Source: M3007 sp031425155
GTDB lineage: Bacteria > Bacteroidota > Bacteroidia > Chitinophagales > Saprospiraceae
Assembly: GCA_031425155.1 (NCBI GenBank)
Contig: JANPIV010000001.1
Span: forward strand, 8,415 to 72,414
DNA length: 64,000 nt
Direction of reading: 5' to 3'
Shown: in pieces, positions 8,395 through 20,100 of the stretch
Position numbering within the stretch: the stretch's first letter is position 1
Layout: each line of letters begins with the position of its first letter
Made by a program: the position numbers and the translations under genes
The notes under the pieces: model-generated
What the model was told of the DNA's origin: nothing
The model's database searches: none
What the model saw: the letters and a program-made list of their open reading frames with translations, nothing else

Positions 8395-9489
8395 ATGAGG
8401 CATATTGCTATCTTATATGTGCTATGTACAGCCACCTTTTCGGCTATCGGGCAAGTCACGGTCGTACCGCTGCCGCATCAAGAAGGCTACTTTTCCTTGG
8501 AGGATATTTGGCGAGTCAACCTCATCAGTGCAGCGCAATCAGTAGCCAACGTAGCCCTGGAAGTGACGGTAGAGGATGCCCAGCACCAGATGATTCTGTC
8601 GGCAACCTCCCCCGTTTTCAATTTGCTACAAGGTAGCAACCGCCCAGCCTTCAATGCTTCCAGCACCCGCATACAGTATGGTACTGGAGCCACGACTAGC
8701 GTTTTACGCAACACAGGAAGATTCTCGTATGGCGACTATATCGTCTGTTACAGGGTAATGACGGCTAATAATAATACATTGTTGGGCGAACTATGCCAGG
8801 AGGAATCGGTACGACCCTTTAGTCCACCAGAGCTAATCAGCCCCTACGACGGTGAAAACATCACCACCTTTTTACCCCTCCTGACTTGGAAGCCACCATT
8901 TCCACCAGGCACCACACCATTTGAGTACACCTTGCGGTTAGTTGAGGTAAAGGAGCGACAGGATGTCATCGAAGCCTTAGAGCGTAATATTCCCCTCCTG
9001 CACCGGCGTGGCATATTCGGCACCGTCCTGCCTTATCCGGGGGACGCGATCCGGTTGGAAACCGGCAAAACCTATGCTTGGCAGGTATCGGTTAAGGCGG
9101 GGAATTTTGAATTAGGGGTGACGGAAGTATGGAAGTTTACCATAGAAAAACTTGATAAGACAATAGTCCAGAAAGAGGAAAGCTCCTATTGCATGATGAA
9201 AACTGTACCGGACGGTAGCTACTACTTAGCGCACAAAGGACAGGTGAGGTTTGCTTATTATAACCGCTACGAGCAGAAAAACCTTCGATACAAAATTATT
9301 CCTATTAACGGACAGGGACGGCCAATAGACGCTGAACTTCCAGTTATTACATTAGTAGAGGGAATGAACAAAATTGATCTTGATTTATCTGCTGCCCAAG
9401 GCTTTCAGCATGGTGCTCCTTATATAATGGAAGTAGTTAATGGAGATGGAAGTCCAGCCTACTTCGAGTATATCTATGAAACGCAATAA
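8395..9489 (+). CDS. Exported protein of the RHS cluster
   Basis: A 364-residue protein from the ATG at 8395 (MRHIAILYVLCTATFSAIGQ, a signal peptide); an upstream TTG at 8380 is possible. Residues about 140-250 contain a fibronectin-like segment, SPYDGENITTFLPLLTWKPP, then YTLRLVEV, a GTVLPYPGDAIRLE stretch and GKTYAWQVSV. I have seen this arrangement in Bacteroidota surface proteins but cannot name the family. It starts just after the beta-barrel gene's stop, and its own 3' end overlaps the lipoprotein gene at 9476, which points to one operon. It probably acts in the periplasm or on the cell surface. Confidence 0.6.
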   Translation: MRHIAILYVLCTATFSAIGQVTVVPLPHQEGYFSLEDIWRVNLISAAQSVANVALEVTVEDAQHQMILSATSPVFNLLQGSNRPAFNASSTRIQYGTGATTSVLRNTGRFSYGDYIVCYRVMTANNNTLLGELCQEESVRPFSPPELISPYDGENITTFLPLLTWKPPFPPGTTPFEYTLRLVEVKERQDVIEALERNIPLLHRRGIFGTVLPYPGDAIRLETGKTYAWQVSVKAGNFELGVTEVWKFTIEKLDKTIVQKEESSYCMMKTVPDGSYYLAHKGQVRFAYYNRYEQKNLRYKIIPINGQGRPIDAELPVITLVEGMNKIDLDLSAAQGFQHGAPYIMEVVNGDGSPAYFEYIYETQ

Positions 9490-10114
9490 AGCCCGATCTA
9501 TGCGAAGTAAGCGAAGCTATTCAATTACGGTATTTTTCTTTATGTCGGTTTTCAGCGGGCTTCTTGCTGCTTGCTGGGCGGATGGTGATCCTTGTACCAA
9601 ATTGGCGGAATATTTAGGTGAACATAGTGCCGATTTTTCTTTTACCCGCACCGAAGGAGATATCACTGTAACCGCTACCTATCAGCCGCCGGATTTGGTG
9701 GAGTGTCAAGGTAAGAATAAAGACGATAACGATCCTCACGACAAAGCAAACTACTCGGGATTTCATTACTTTCAATTAAAAATTGGAAGTAAAGATGAGC
9801 GGGGTATTCAAGACCTATTGAAGCGCAATTTTTCCAAGGAGGAGCAAGAAGAGACGGCGAATTACTATAATTATCGCTTAGGTGCAGATTTGAAATTAGT
9901 GATTGCCAATGACACGATACCCTGTACATTCTATCACCATATACAAACTGGAGGAGTTTATAAGCATCTGTTGTTATTCACTGCTTTTGAGGCAAGGACA
10001 TTGAAAGACGGTGAACAGGCTACCCTGCTCTTCCAAGATAAAATATTCTCTGCCAGTTTGCTCACTTTTCAATTTGAAGGCTCAAAAATCAATCAAATCC
10101 CTAATCTAAAATAA
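9476..10114 (+). CDS. Predicted lipoprotein of the RHS cluster
   Basis: A 212-residue protein taken from the ATG at 9476 (MKRNKARSMRSKRSYSITVF). The start overlaps the previous stop by 14 bases. A hydrophobic segment ends with GLLAAC, a convincing lipobox with the cysteine at about residue 33. The mature part is acidic and polar, with no motif I recognise. It is followed after five bases by the 2112-residue RHS-like protein, so it is very likely co-transcribed and co-functional with it. Its role (assembly, anchoring or a surface partner) is unknown. Confidence 0.6.
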   Translation: MKRNKARSMRSKRSYSITVFFFMSVFSGLLAACWADGDPCTKLAEYLGEHSADFSFTRTEGDITVTATYQPPDLVECQGKNKDDNDPHDKANYSGFHYFQLKIGSKDERGIQDLLKRNFSKEEQEETANYYNYRLGADLKLVIANDTIPCTFYHHIQTGGVYKHLLLFTAFEARTLKDGEQATLLFQDKIFSASLLTFQFEGSKINQIPNLK

Positions 10115-10119
10115 TACCT

Positions 10120-13100
10120 ATGAAATTCCGCTATTCCCTCAGCAAACGTATTGCCGTACTGCTCGTTTTTTGCTTGCTCCATCAAGCTATCGCCCCAACG
10201 GTGTTATCAGCGCTGACCTCTGGCCCAAGCCAGCCTGAAATGGCTGGTTTCGAGCCGGCCGGCACGTCAGATATGGTCGATTTATTCACCGGCGATTTCA
10301 AATACAACATTCCACTATTTGATGTCGAAGGGTATCCCGTCAATCTTGCCTACCAGTCCGGAAGTGGTATGGATGAAGAAGCCTCGTGGGTAGGTCTGGG
10401 ATGGACGCTCAATCCGGGTGCCATCAACCGGGATCTACGTGGGCTGCCGGATGATTTTAAGGGCGATGTGGTGAAACGCGATTTCAGTATGCGTGACAAC
10501 GTCACGATTGGACTGAATGCGGGTGGCGGAGTGGAAGTGGTTGGTTTTCCAATTGGCGGCTCGGGTAGTGTTGGCCTTTTTCATAATAACTACCGGGGTT
10601 TTGGCTTTGAGTTTGGAATATCGCCCTCGCTTTCCACTGGCCAATCCAGTAAAGATAAAACGGCAAACCTTGGACCTAAGGCAAGCATCGGCATCAATTA
10701 CAACAGTCAAGCAGGATTTGATATTTCGGCCAACATCGGTTATACCAAAGAAGCAAAAGTAAATACAGTCAATAATTTGAGTGTTGGGATAGGTGGACTA
10801 AATTCCAGGCAGGGCCTTAAAGAATTGGGCTTGTCCATTAATGCCACTAAGCCTACGGACAAGGGGGTTAAATCTTTGCAACTCTCCGGCGGCATCTCTT
10901 TTGGCTCCACCACTTACACACCAGTACCGGATATGCCTCTGCTCAACGAAGCAGCTTCCTTAAAATTTACTATGGGGGGAGAAATAGCCGCCGTGCATCC
11001 CCATGGTTTTGGACGTGGATATTACTCTAGGCAGTATCTGGCCACTAACAGCCTTTCCCGACCAGCATTTGGCTATTTGAACAGTACAGCCGGGGTGAAA
11101 AATGGAAATTCGTTAATGGATTTCAACAAGGAGCAGAGCAACGTCGGTTATACCGCCAAAATGAAAAAATTGCCTGTCGCCTACGGAACCTACGATCTTT
11201 TCAACGCTACTGGTCAAGGCATGGCGGCCCAGTTCCGGGCAATGCGGGGCGATGTCGGGGTATTTGGCGAGGTGCCTTCCAATAACTCTTCGGTTGGCTT
11301 CAACCTGGGGCTGGAGTTTGGCCTTGGTGCTGGTACACACACCGGTGTCGATGTGAACGTACCCACTACCAATGCCAGAAGCGGGGCTTGGGTGGATGAT
11401 AATGTGTTCAAGGACAAGGCTAAGTTTACCGAGCTACAAGCCGCTGGCTTGTTTGAGCCAGTGTATTTTAAGGATGCTGGCGATAAGACACCAGTGGCTA
11501 ATACTAATTTTTACACGGCGATTGGTGCCGATTTGCCTTCCTACGTGAAATTAAAAAAGACGGGTACGAATGTAAGTGCTACCAATGAGCTGGTGCAAGA
11601 GCGCAACTTGGCTAATACTGGTAGTAAGATACAAAATACCAACATTCAAAAGTCAGGACGGGACAAGCGGAATCAAGTGTTTTCCTACCTGAGTGCTTAT
11701 GAAGCCGGAATGTTTGGCTTGGACAAAAATGTTAAAAGCTATAGCCGGACTGGTAGCGTACTTCCTTCTTGTAGCTATGACAATATCAACAACCGTTCCC
11801 GCCTGCGCTATCCAAGCCACCATATTGGCGAGATCACTGTGACCCAAAATGGGGGAACTCGCTACGTATATGGTATTCCGGTTTATAACTTGCGCCAAGA
11901 GGAAGTGACTTTTAGCGTGGATAAAGCGCAGGGAAATCCCGTCACTGGGTTAGCCAATTATGTCAGTACCGGTGCACAACCGGACAACTCTATCCTAAAC
12001 ACACGTGGGAGAGATAGATACTATGAAGCCCAAACCCTGCCTCCTTATGCCGCCTCTTATCTGTTGACCGGTGTGCTTTCACCAGACTATGTGGATTATA
12101 CCGGCAATGGTATTTCTGATGATGATGCCGGTTCCGCCACAAAATTCAACTACTGGAAAATGGACAGCGTTTATTACTGGCGTACCCCCGTAGGAATCAA
12201 TCAGGCTCGTTACAATCCAGGGCGAAAAGCCGATGATAAAGATGATAAAGCCAGTTATGTGTCCGGCCAGCGTGAGCTGTGGTATATGCATTCCATCGAA
12301 TCAAAAAACATGATTGTTCGCTTTTACACCTCCGACCGACAAGACGGATTGGGAGTGGACAAGAACGGGATCAAGAAGGGGACGGCTTTAGATGCCAAGT
12401 TGCAAAAACTAGACAGCATCCGTGTGTATGACAAGACGGATATCCTACTGAACAACAATAATGCTGTACCCATTAAAACGGTGTATTTCAAGTACGAAAC
12501 GGCGCAGGGGTCTGCTCTTTGCCCAGGTATGCCGAACCACATGATTACAGCAACCGCCGAAGGGAAGCTGACCCTCACCGAGGTATATTTTACCTATGGC
12601 AAGAATAAGCGGGGTAGCATGAACAAGTATAAGTTCTATTACCAAAAATCCAGCCCTGGTGATGGTACATTCGCTTACGACATGATGCACACCGATCGCT
12701 GGGGGACTTACAAAAAACCTAAAGCGGCCTATACTAGCATACCCAACCTTGATTTTCCATACACCTACCAGGACACGAGCCTAACTAATCCTTACGCCCG
12801 GGCTTGGAATCTAAACAAAATCACGCTTCCCTCTGGCGGAGAAATCACGGTCAATTATGAATCTGATGACTATGCCTATGTGCAAGACAAACGGGCTGGG
12901 CAACACATATTTGTCAAGGGATTTGCCAATCTTCCCGGCCCCACTGCTGCCATTAATAGTAATTTATATACAGCTGCCGACAATGGGAATTATTATTTAC
13001 ACCTCAACTTGCCCTTTGCGACTACAACGCCAGCAGCCTTCAAAGCACGGTATTTAGAGGGGGTGGATAAATTGTTTTTTAATTGTTTAGTACAGCTTAC

Positions 13101-16100
13101 CTCTAATCCAAGTCATCAAGAATACATCCAAGGCTACGCGACTTTCAGTAAAGCTGATATAGATATTGGCTTGAGTGTCGATGGAAAAACGGCGGTACTT
13201 AAGTTGACCGGGGTAAGTGGTGATAAAAATGTCACGGTGAATCCTATCACCAAGGCGGCTTTGCAGACGCTGCGCATGAGCTTGCCAGATTTAGCATACA
13301 ACAGCAACCCTCCCAACCCGAACCAACCTCTGGTTAAAAGAATTCGTGGCCTCCTACCAATCTTACAGGACTTAGGAGATGTTATATCCGGTTTTGACAA
13401 AGACCGGATGCAATTGGGCTATTCCAAGATCGTGGATTGCCCACGTTCGTGGGTACGGCTTTGCAATCCTACTTTTCAAAAACTGGGTGGCGGCAGCCGG
13501 GTTAGCAAGGTGGAAATCGTGGACAAATGGGCTAATATGGCTGGGGCAGCCAACGACCACCAGGATGCAAACTATGGCCAGGAATACTTCTACACCAAAA
13601 CCGAAAAGGTCAACGGTACAGACATCTCGATCAGTAGTGGTGTAGCCTCTTACGAGCCAATCATTGGCAATGAAGAAAATCTGTGGCGAGAACCTCTAAG
13701 TTACGACGACAAGCAATTGTTGGGGCCGAAAAATTATTTGTACCAAGAAAAACCGGTGGGCGAAGCTCTCTATCCAGCACCCTCCGTAGGCTACAGCGAA
13801 GTAACGGTGCGTAACTTGGCTAGGGCAAACGTAAAGCGTACAGCGACAGGCTACAGTAAATATAAGTTTTACACGGCCAGGGAATTTCCTACGATAGCGG
13901 CTTATACGACCCTCCACTCGGAACGAGACAAAAATTTTGCGCTCGCCAAAATACTGAAATTGTTTGCCAAAGACAACCTGACCATGAGCCAGGGTTTTAC
14001 CGTGGAGGTAAACGATATGCACGGCAAACCTAGAACTGAAGAAACCTACAATGAAGGTGGTGGGCTGATCGCTTCGACCGAATACCGATATCGGGTGGAT
14101 GATCCTTATGCCAAAACCCTGCACTTGAAAAATGACGTGGAAGTGGTTCAGCCCAACGGCAGCATTGCTAATGGCACCCTTGGCCTGGACGTAGATATGT
14201 GGCAGGAAATGTCGGAGGAAAACACTGAGTCTAAAGGATTTGGCGTGGCAGCGGGCCTTGATATTGCCTTCTTTTTCTTCTTTACCATCCCATTTCCTAG
14301 CGTACTACCCATTTTTCACCAAGAGCAGACTAGGTTGCGGACTTCGGTAACCACCAAATTTATCAAGCGGTTTGGCATTTTGGAAAAAGTAACCAAAATG
14401 GAAAATGGCTCCTCCCTTACTACTGATAACCTGCTTTTTGATAGCGAAACCGGAGAGGTACTCTTAACCAGGCTGCAAAATGAATTCAATGAACCGGTGT
14501 ATCGCTTCAACTATCCAGCGCATTGGGTGTACGATGGTATTGGACAAACCTACAAAAACCAGGATGCTTTTTACTCCAACGTCACCGTGACTGCGGGTCT
14601 TATTTCCAACCTGCCAAACATTGGGAATTTGCTCAATGACGGCGATGAAGTGATTTTATGGCGCAGAAACTTCTTTTTCATCCCCTATCAGCAGGTGTAC
14701 TATGTCAATAAAGTAGGCACCAGCTACTACCTGCTGGACAAAGACGGGAATCTGGCGAATATCAGCTACTCTACCAATATGCGGTTAAAGGTGAAACGCA
14801 GCGTTCGGCGGAATATGGCGACGGCTTCGGTTGGTACCGTAGAGTCATTGGTTAGCCCGAGGATTGGGGGTCAGATTTCGATTAGCGGTACGACTAGGGT
14901 ATTAAACGCCCAGGCCAATACTTATGCCAACACTTGGCCCATTCCCAGCAAACGAAGAGTCACCAACTGTGTGGAAAGTATGCTCGCCGGTAGAGGCGAT
15001 CCAGATAGTTTAGTCGCGAGGCTGTGTGCCACTGACCTCTATTGGTATACTACACCCAATCAAAATACCACTGTTTGTGCGATTTTGGGGGTAACTCCTT
15101 GCCCTTATCCTTTCCTAAATGGGCAAGCTTCCAGCGCAACGAATTATAACAGCATTACTCCAAAACCAACCTACGGACTCGTCACTTTATACGAAGCACA
15201 AGTGGGCAATTGCATCCTCTCTATCTGGGATCCAATCGGAGGCATACGCTTCAAGCCGGAAGACATCACTTACAGCGGCAGCCCCATAGTGCTTAAATAC
15301 AATGGTACTACCCTAAAGTATGAGTTCAACTGCTACACTTGTACCGATCAACCTTGTAGTGGCACTACCGCCGATGTGACTGATAAAATAATCAATCCCT
15401 ATTTTGTCGGGTTGAAAGGCAATTGGCGGCCATACAAAGGTTTTGTTTTTGATGATAAGGGCATTCGCAATTATGCCGCCGCTACTATCAATCAGCAGGG
15501 GTATTATACCACTTTTAGTCCATTCTGGACTTATTCCGGCAGTGCTTGGAACGAGACTCCCGGCACAGTGTGGACCCGTTCTAACACCGCTACGAAATAC
15601 GACCGCTCCGGCAATGAACTCGAAAACTTAGACGCGCTAAACCGATATTCTGCTGCGCTATTCGCCTTCAAAAATCAGAAGCCACTGGCCGTAGCCTCCA
15701 ACAGCAAAATGAATCAAATCGGCTATGAAAGCTTCGAGGATTCTCAGACGAGTATAGATGACTGTACCGGAGCTTGCCAGGAAAACCAGTTACCAGGTTT
15801 TACCAACAACAACAACCCAGTGCCAATTAGTAAAGACCGGGCTCATACGGGGCGATATTCTTTGAAGGTTGACGCAATCCCTTATGCGGAGATAAGTATT
15901 GCCAAAGACTTGCCGACCGGGAATCTGCTGAATCAAGCGCCAGATGGAAAGCGCTGGGCCTTAGGCCCCGGCGGCCGCCTCGGTACATTCCAGCCATTTG
16001 CCAGTGGCCCCGTGGACTACATAGCCAGTGTCTGGGTTTATACCGATGGCTTGCCTTGCGATGCCACCGACGCAAACCCGCCGCAACTGCTAGTTGCTGA

Positions 16101-16458
16101 GGATGCCACCTCCATGTCTGCATTGCCTAGTGGACCCATCATTGACGGGTGGCGAAAGATAGAGGTGCGTATCACCATGCTCAACACATCTACTGGTCTT
16201 CGCTTACAGCTTTTTTCGAGTGGCACCGCTGGCACCATCACCTATTTCGATGACCTACGCATCTACCCCAAAGACAGCAATATGCGTTCGTTTGCCTATG
16301 ATCCCTTCTCGCACCGTCTTATGGCGGAACTGGACGAAAACAACTACGCCACTTTCTATGAGTACGACGATGCCGGCCTGCTGGTACGGGTAAAAAGAGA
16401 AATGGAAAAAGGAGTAGCCACCATCAAAGAAGGTCGGTCTTATCTAAAACCCAACTAA
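10120..16458 (+). CDS. Giant exported RHS-type N-terminal protein
   Basis: A 2112-residue protein with an N-terminal hydrophobic export signal (RIAVLLVFCLLHQAIAPTV). Residues about 35-100 carry a motif set frequent in Bacteroidota RHS partners: TGDFKYNIPLFDVEGYPV, YQSGSGMDEEASWVGLGW and LNPGAINRDLRG. The body is repetitive beta-rich sequence, and the end (MRSFAYDPFSHRLMAELDEN, YEYDDAGLLVRVKRE) has YD-repeat-like units. There is no RHS core ending and no toxin tip, so it is likely a shell or partner component for the RHS toxin encoded two genes downstream. Residues around 1850-2000 resemble a carbohydrate-binding jelly-roll (YESFEDSQTS, AHTGRYSLKV). Its working unit and export path are unknown. 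Confidence 0.7.
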   Translation: MKFRYSLSKRIAVLLVFCLLHQAIAPTVLSALTSGPSQPEMAGFEPAGTSDMVDLFTGDFKYNIPLFDVEGYPVNLAYQSGSGMDEEASWVGLGWTLNPGAINRDLRGLPDDFKGDVVKRDFSMRDNVTIGLNAGGGVEVVGFPIGGSGSVGLFHNNYRGFGFEFGISPSLSTGQSSKDKTANLGPKASIGINYNSQAGFDISANIGYTKEAKVNTVNNLSVGIGGLNSRQGLKELGLSINATKPTDKGVKSLQLSGGISFGSTTYTPVPDMPLLNEAASLKFTMGGEIAAVHPHGFGRGYYSRQYLATNSLSRPAFGYLNSTAGVKNGNSLMDFNKEQSNVGYTAKMKKLPVAYGTYDLFNATGQGMAAQFRAMRGDVGVFGEVPSNNSSVGFNLGLEFGLGAGTHTGVDVNVPTTNARSGAWVDDNVFKDKAKFTELQAAGLFEPVYFKDAGDKTPVANTNFYTAIGADLPSYVKLKKTGTNVSATNELVQERNLANTGSKIQNTNIQKSGRDKRNQVFSYLSAYEAGMFGLDKNVKSYSRTGSVLPSCSYDNINNRSRLRYPSHHIGEITVTQNGGTRYVYGIPVYNLRQEEVTFSVDKAQGNPVTGLANYVSTGAQPDNSILNTRGRDRYYEAQTLPPYAASYLLTGVLSPDYVDYTGNGISDDDAGSATKFNYWKMDSVYYWRTPVGINQARYNPGRKADDKDDKASYVSGQRELWYMHSIESKNMIVRFYTSDRQDGLGVDKNGIKKGTALDAKLQKLDSIRVYDKTDILLNNNNAVPIKTVYFKYETAQGSALCPGMPNHMITATAEGKLTLTEVYFTYGKNKRGSMNKYKFYYQKSSPGDGTFAYDMMHTDRWGTYKKPKAAYTSIPNLDFPYTYQDTSLTNPYARAWNLNKITLPSGGEITVNYESDDYAYVQDKRAGQHIFVKGFANLPGPTAAINSNLYTAADNGNYYLHLNLPFATTTPAAFKARYLEGVDKLFFNCLVQLTSNPSHQEYIQGYATFSKADIDIGLSVDGKTAVLKLTGVSGDKNVTVNPITKAALQTLRMSLPDLAYNSNPPNPNQPLVKRIRGLLPILQDLGDVISGFDKDRMQLGYSKIVDCPRSWVRLCNPTFQKLGGGSRVSKVEIVDKWANMAGAANDHQDANYGQEYFYTKTEKVNGTDISISSGVASYEPIIGNEENLWREPLSYDDKQLLGPKNYLYQEKPVGEALYPAPSVGYSEVTVRNLARANVKRTATGYSKYKFYTAREFPTIAAYTTLHSERDKNFALAKILKLFAKDNLTMSQGFTVEVNDMHGKPRTEETYNEGGGLIASTEYRYRVDDPYAKTLHLKNDVEVVQPNGSIANGTLGLDVDMWQEMSEENTESKGFGVAAGLDIAFFFFFTIPFPSVLPIFHQEQTRLRTSVTTKFIKRFGILEKVTKMENGSSLTTDNLLFDSETGEVLLTRLQNEFNEPVYRFNYPAHWVYDGIGQTYKNQDAFYSNVTVTAGLISNLPNIGNLLNDGDEVILWRRNFFFIPYQQVYYVNKVGTSYYLLDKDGNLANISYSTNMRLKVKRSVRRNMATASVGTVESLVSPRIGGQISISGTTRVLNAQANTYANTWPIPSKRRVTNCVESMLAGRGDPDSLVARLCATDLYWYTTPNQNTTVCAILGVTPCPYPFLNGQASSATNYNSITPKPTYGLVTLYEAQVGNCILSIWDPIGGIRFKPEDITYSGSPIVLKYNGTTLKYEFNCYTCTDQPCSGTTADVTDKIINPYFVGLKGNWRPYKGFVFDDKGIRNYAAATINQQGYYTTFSPFWTYSGSAWNETPGTVWTRSNTATKYDRSGNELENLDALNRYSAALFAFKNQKPLAVASNSKMNQIGYESFEDSQTSIDDCTGACQENQLPGFTNNNNPVPISKDRAHTGRYSLKVDAIPYAEISIAKDLPTGNLLNQAPDGKRWALGPGGRLGTFQPFASGPVDYIASVWVYTDGLPCDATDANPPQLLVAEDATSMSALPSGPIIDGWRKIEVRITMLNTSTGLRLQLFSSGTAGTITYFDDLRIYPKDSNMRSFAYDPFSHRLMAELDENNYATFYEYDDAGLLVRVKREMEKGVATIKEGRSYLKPN

Positions 16459-16466
16459 ACTTACTA

Positions 16467-17168
16467 TTGGTCATGCTATACAGCAGATTTTTTTTGGTGT
16501 CGTTCTTGTTCGTTCTTACGTTTGGGTGGGCCACCGCCCAAACCGCTACGGAAGAACTGCAGAAACTGATTAAAACCTACCAGCAAAAAAGCGAGTACAA
16601 CTACGCCTTGCGTTTTGACTTTTTTGCCGATCAGGATGTTCAGCCCCGCGAGACGATGACGGGCCGCTCCGTAGGCAAAGCAGGTCAAGGATATTACAAG
16701 TTGGCCAACTTGGAGATCGTTACCGAGAAGGGACTGATCGTGGTGATTAACCACGATGACCACTATGTGCTTTTGGACAAGGAGGATAGCGAAACGTCCA
16801 CCACTAGGCAAGATCCAGAGACGCTTTTAAAGGGCATTGCCAAAAGCGGTCAACGGCTGACCTTGGAAAATGGGATGGGCGGCCGAAAAACGTTGCAAGT
16901 GTATGCAGAAGGTAGTGCCAAGCCTTCGGCGGCTATAATGTATTCCAGCCTTTATAATATAGAAAAAATCATCACCTATTATGGGGAAGAATACTCTAAC
17001 TACCTAACCGCAGATGAAAGTGCGGCCTCTCGTCTGGAAGTTACCATTACTACGTTGGCACTGACCGAGCCGCTACTTAAATTCAGTTCCATAGTGCGGT
17101 CCGGCAGCCCTTATAAGCTGGCCCCAAACTATCAGAAATATCAATTCTTCAATCGCCTTGACCAATAA
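16467..17168 (+). CDS. Exported protein between two RHS genes
   Basis: A 233-residue protein with a signal peptide (FFLVSFLFVLTFGWATAQ). The ATG at 16473 is an equally good start. The mature part begins TATEELQKLIKTYQQKSEYN and has mixed strand-like sequence (YKLANLEIVTEKGLIVVIN). It looks like a small periplasmic protein in the general style of LolA/DUF-type carriers, but I do not recognise a family. It lies 8 bases after the giant RHS-like gene and 23 bases before the RHS toxin, so it belongs to the same transcription unit. A chaperone or export-helper role is only a guess from position. Confidence 0.5.
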   Translation: MVMLYSRFFLVSFLFVLTFGWATAQTATEELQKLIKTYQQKSEYNYALRFDFFADQDVQPRETMTGRSVGKAGQGYYKLANLEIVTEKGLIVVINHDDHYVLLDKEDSETSTTRQDPETLLKGIAKSGQRLTLENGMGGRKTLQVYAEGSAKPSAAIMYSSLYNIEKIITYYGEEYSNYLTADESAASRLEVTITTLALTEPLLKFSSIVRSGSPYKLAPNYQKYQFFNRLDQ

Positions 17169-17191
17169 GTAAGCCAATAAGCTATCCCATA

Positions 17192-20100
17192 ATGAAGAAA
17201 CTAATCAATCACTGCGCTACACTTGCCACGTCCACTTTTTTCGGGAAAACCGTATTGCTGATGGCCACGTTGCTGTCGCTGCACAGTAGCCTGCAAGCCA
17301 GTGTTGACGTTTATTACAACGACATTTCTGGGGATCGTATCACCAAAGGCGCCTCTTTTATCGTTAAGGATGATCGCTTCCTCACTCCTGCCTGGCGGCA
17401 GGTGGAGCAAACTATTGGGGTACAGAATACCATTATATTCGAGTTGGATCAATACAGCAGGATTTTGCTAAAAGAGCAATTCACCTGTACGATCACCCTG
17501 CGGGTGGACCGCTGGGATGCCAACAACGACTCCACTTCCGTGTTCGAACGGCTGACTATCGGCTATAATCCCAAAGATCCCATAAACCCATACCAAAAGA
17601 TCATTCGCTTGAAAGACGCCCACCAAATGAGGGTGACTATATTGGATCTTCAGTATTCGCAAGCTGGTTGGAAAGATAGCGGCTCTGTTCCGGCTATCTT
17701 TAAGGTGCAGGGCCAGATTGAAGTAACCCGTATGCTGGCCTTTACCTGCAACACCACCGTGAGTACTTTTACGGGTGTCCTAAATGCCAGCTCTGATCGT
17801 CTGGTATTGAACTGGTCCACTTTGGATGGGGCCGAAGAATACGACTTGGAATGGACTTTTTACGATCAATTAAGCGACTTAGTTAGCAAGATTACCACTA
17901 CCTCTTTTCCACCGCCAAAAGGCTTTAACCCAATTTTTGAAAACAACGCGACGCGGATAACCACGAAACTTAATACGCACGAAATTCCGATGGTTTATCC
18001 TAACGGGTACGTGTTCTATCGGGTACGTGGGGCCAGGATCGGCCCCAATGGGCTGCGCCAGGAAACGAAGTGGTCGTCTCAAAGCTTGAGCGGATTATTG
18101 AGTAGTTTCGCCCACAAATACCAAAATGCGACCGCTCATGAAAACACCCTGAATTGGCAAGTACAAACCACCTTTGCTGAGGATGGCAAGAATGCGGAGA
18201 CGGTCAATTACTTTGATGGCTCATTACGTTCACGACAACAAGTTACCTTGTCACGGGCCGATACTACGGTATTGGTGCAGGAAACCATTTATGATCATCA
18301 AGGCCGTCCGGCGGTGCAAGTGATGCCGACTCCCCCCAACGGCTATGCGGAGAAGATAGAATACTATCCCTTTTTTGCCCGCAACACGCAAGCTACTCCC
18401 AAGCCTTATTCCAAAAGCGATTTTGACCTGGATAGCGGTGTCGATTGCAACGGTACTACCATCGGGGCGATGAGTACCGCCTACGGCCCGGCTTGGTATT
18501 ACTCTTCGTCCAACTCCAACTCTAACAAATCTTTTCATAGATTTATCCCGGATGCTGAGCAGTATCCCTTCTCGGTGACGGAATATACGCCTGACCTGAC
18601 CGGGCGCATCAAACGGCAAGGCGGAGTGGGGGCCAAGCTCCGCTTGGGCGCAAGCCCTGGCCGGGAAACCCAATATTTTTATGCTAAACCCTCCCCAAAT
18701 GAACTGACCCGTCTCTTTGGCACCAATGTAGGCAATGCCACTCATTACCAAAAAAATATGGTACGTGATCCAAACGGCCAATATAGCGTGAGCTACTTGG
18801 ATGCACACGGCCGCACCATTGCCACGGCCTTGGCTGGCAATAAGCCGGATAGTCTGCTCTTACTGCCCCTACAAACAGGGCAAGGGGCGAGTTCTGTGCA
18901 ACGTGACCTACTCAATAATGTATTGAAAGATAACACCTTAGTGTCTAGTTACACACTTTTGGTAACCAACCCCGGTTCTTCTACGCTATCTTATACCGTC
19001 TCTGATACTGCTTACCGCGAAGCATGTATGGTGGCCTCACTGTGTTTTGATTGCTATTACGACGTAAAGATCACCGTAGAGGATAACTGCGGCCTCACCG
19101 CTCCGACCGTTTATACCCAAACCAATGTGCCCGGCAACAAGATATTTGATCTTAGCTGCTCCCTTGCGCCAGTTGGCATAAATTATTCTTTTTCACACAA
19201 TTTCACCCAGGTCGGTGAGTACCAGATCACCAAGGTGCTGACTCCCAGCAAGGAAGCCGTGGATTATTACACCACGCAATATCTGGCCCAAGCTGCCTGT
19301 GTACCCAAGACCGAAGCCCAGTTTTTGACCGACTTTAAACAGGAAATAGACCCTAACTGCCTGATGACTTGCGCTACTTGCAAGACCAAATTGACGCAGA
19401 TGGGGGCCACTTCCGACGCTTATCTGACCACCTATATCCAACAGGTCGTTGCCAACGGCGGTACGCCCACCAAGCAGGATACCCTCCATGCCCGCCAGGT
19501 GTACGACGAAGTGAAAAAAGAGTGTAACACTATTTGCGAAGACTCCCCCAACCGCTGCGAATCGTATTACCAGGTTTTGTTGGCCGATGTTTCACCGGGT
19601 GGACAGTATGCACGGACCGACAATTCTGCCAATTGCGTGGTGGATGAACTGCTGGTGTCTGTATTGTACACCAACAAATATAAACTGCCCTCTCCCCAGT
19701 ACAAGGACGAATTCGGTAAATTGGACACGATCATCCTAGACGGCATTGGCTATTTACCGCAAGACTTGCCACTTTGTGAGTTTGTCCAATATTGGAAACC
19801 TTCTTGGGCCAAATCGCTGGTGCAATACCACCCGGAATACTGCCTTTACCTGCGTTGCACGGCGCAGGCCGCCAGCAACACGCGCGATTCGTTGATGTGG
19901 GCCATCACCAACTACAAGACAGCCGATTCGCTGGGCTTATTCAATGCCATCAACAACGACCCGTTTTTTAATGGTGGAGGTGCCGGTGTCATTTACAAAA
20001 GCGAGATGCTGGACTATTTGACTAACACCGCCGAATACGCCTGCCTAAGCTATCCGTTGACCAGCGTCATCGCCAGCTTTATCCTTTGTGATGGGGTGCT

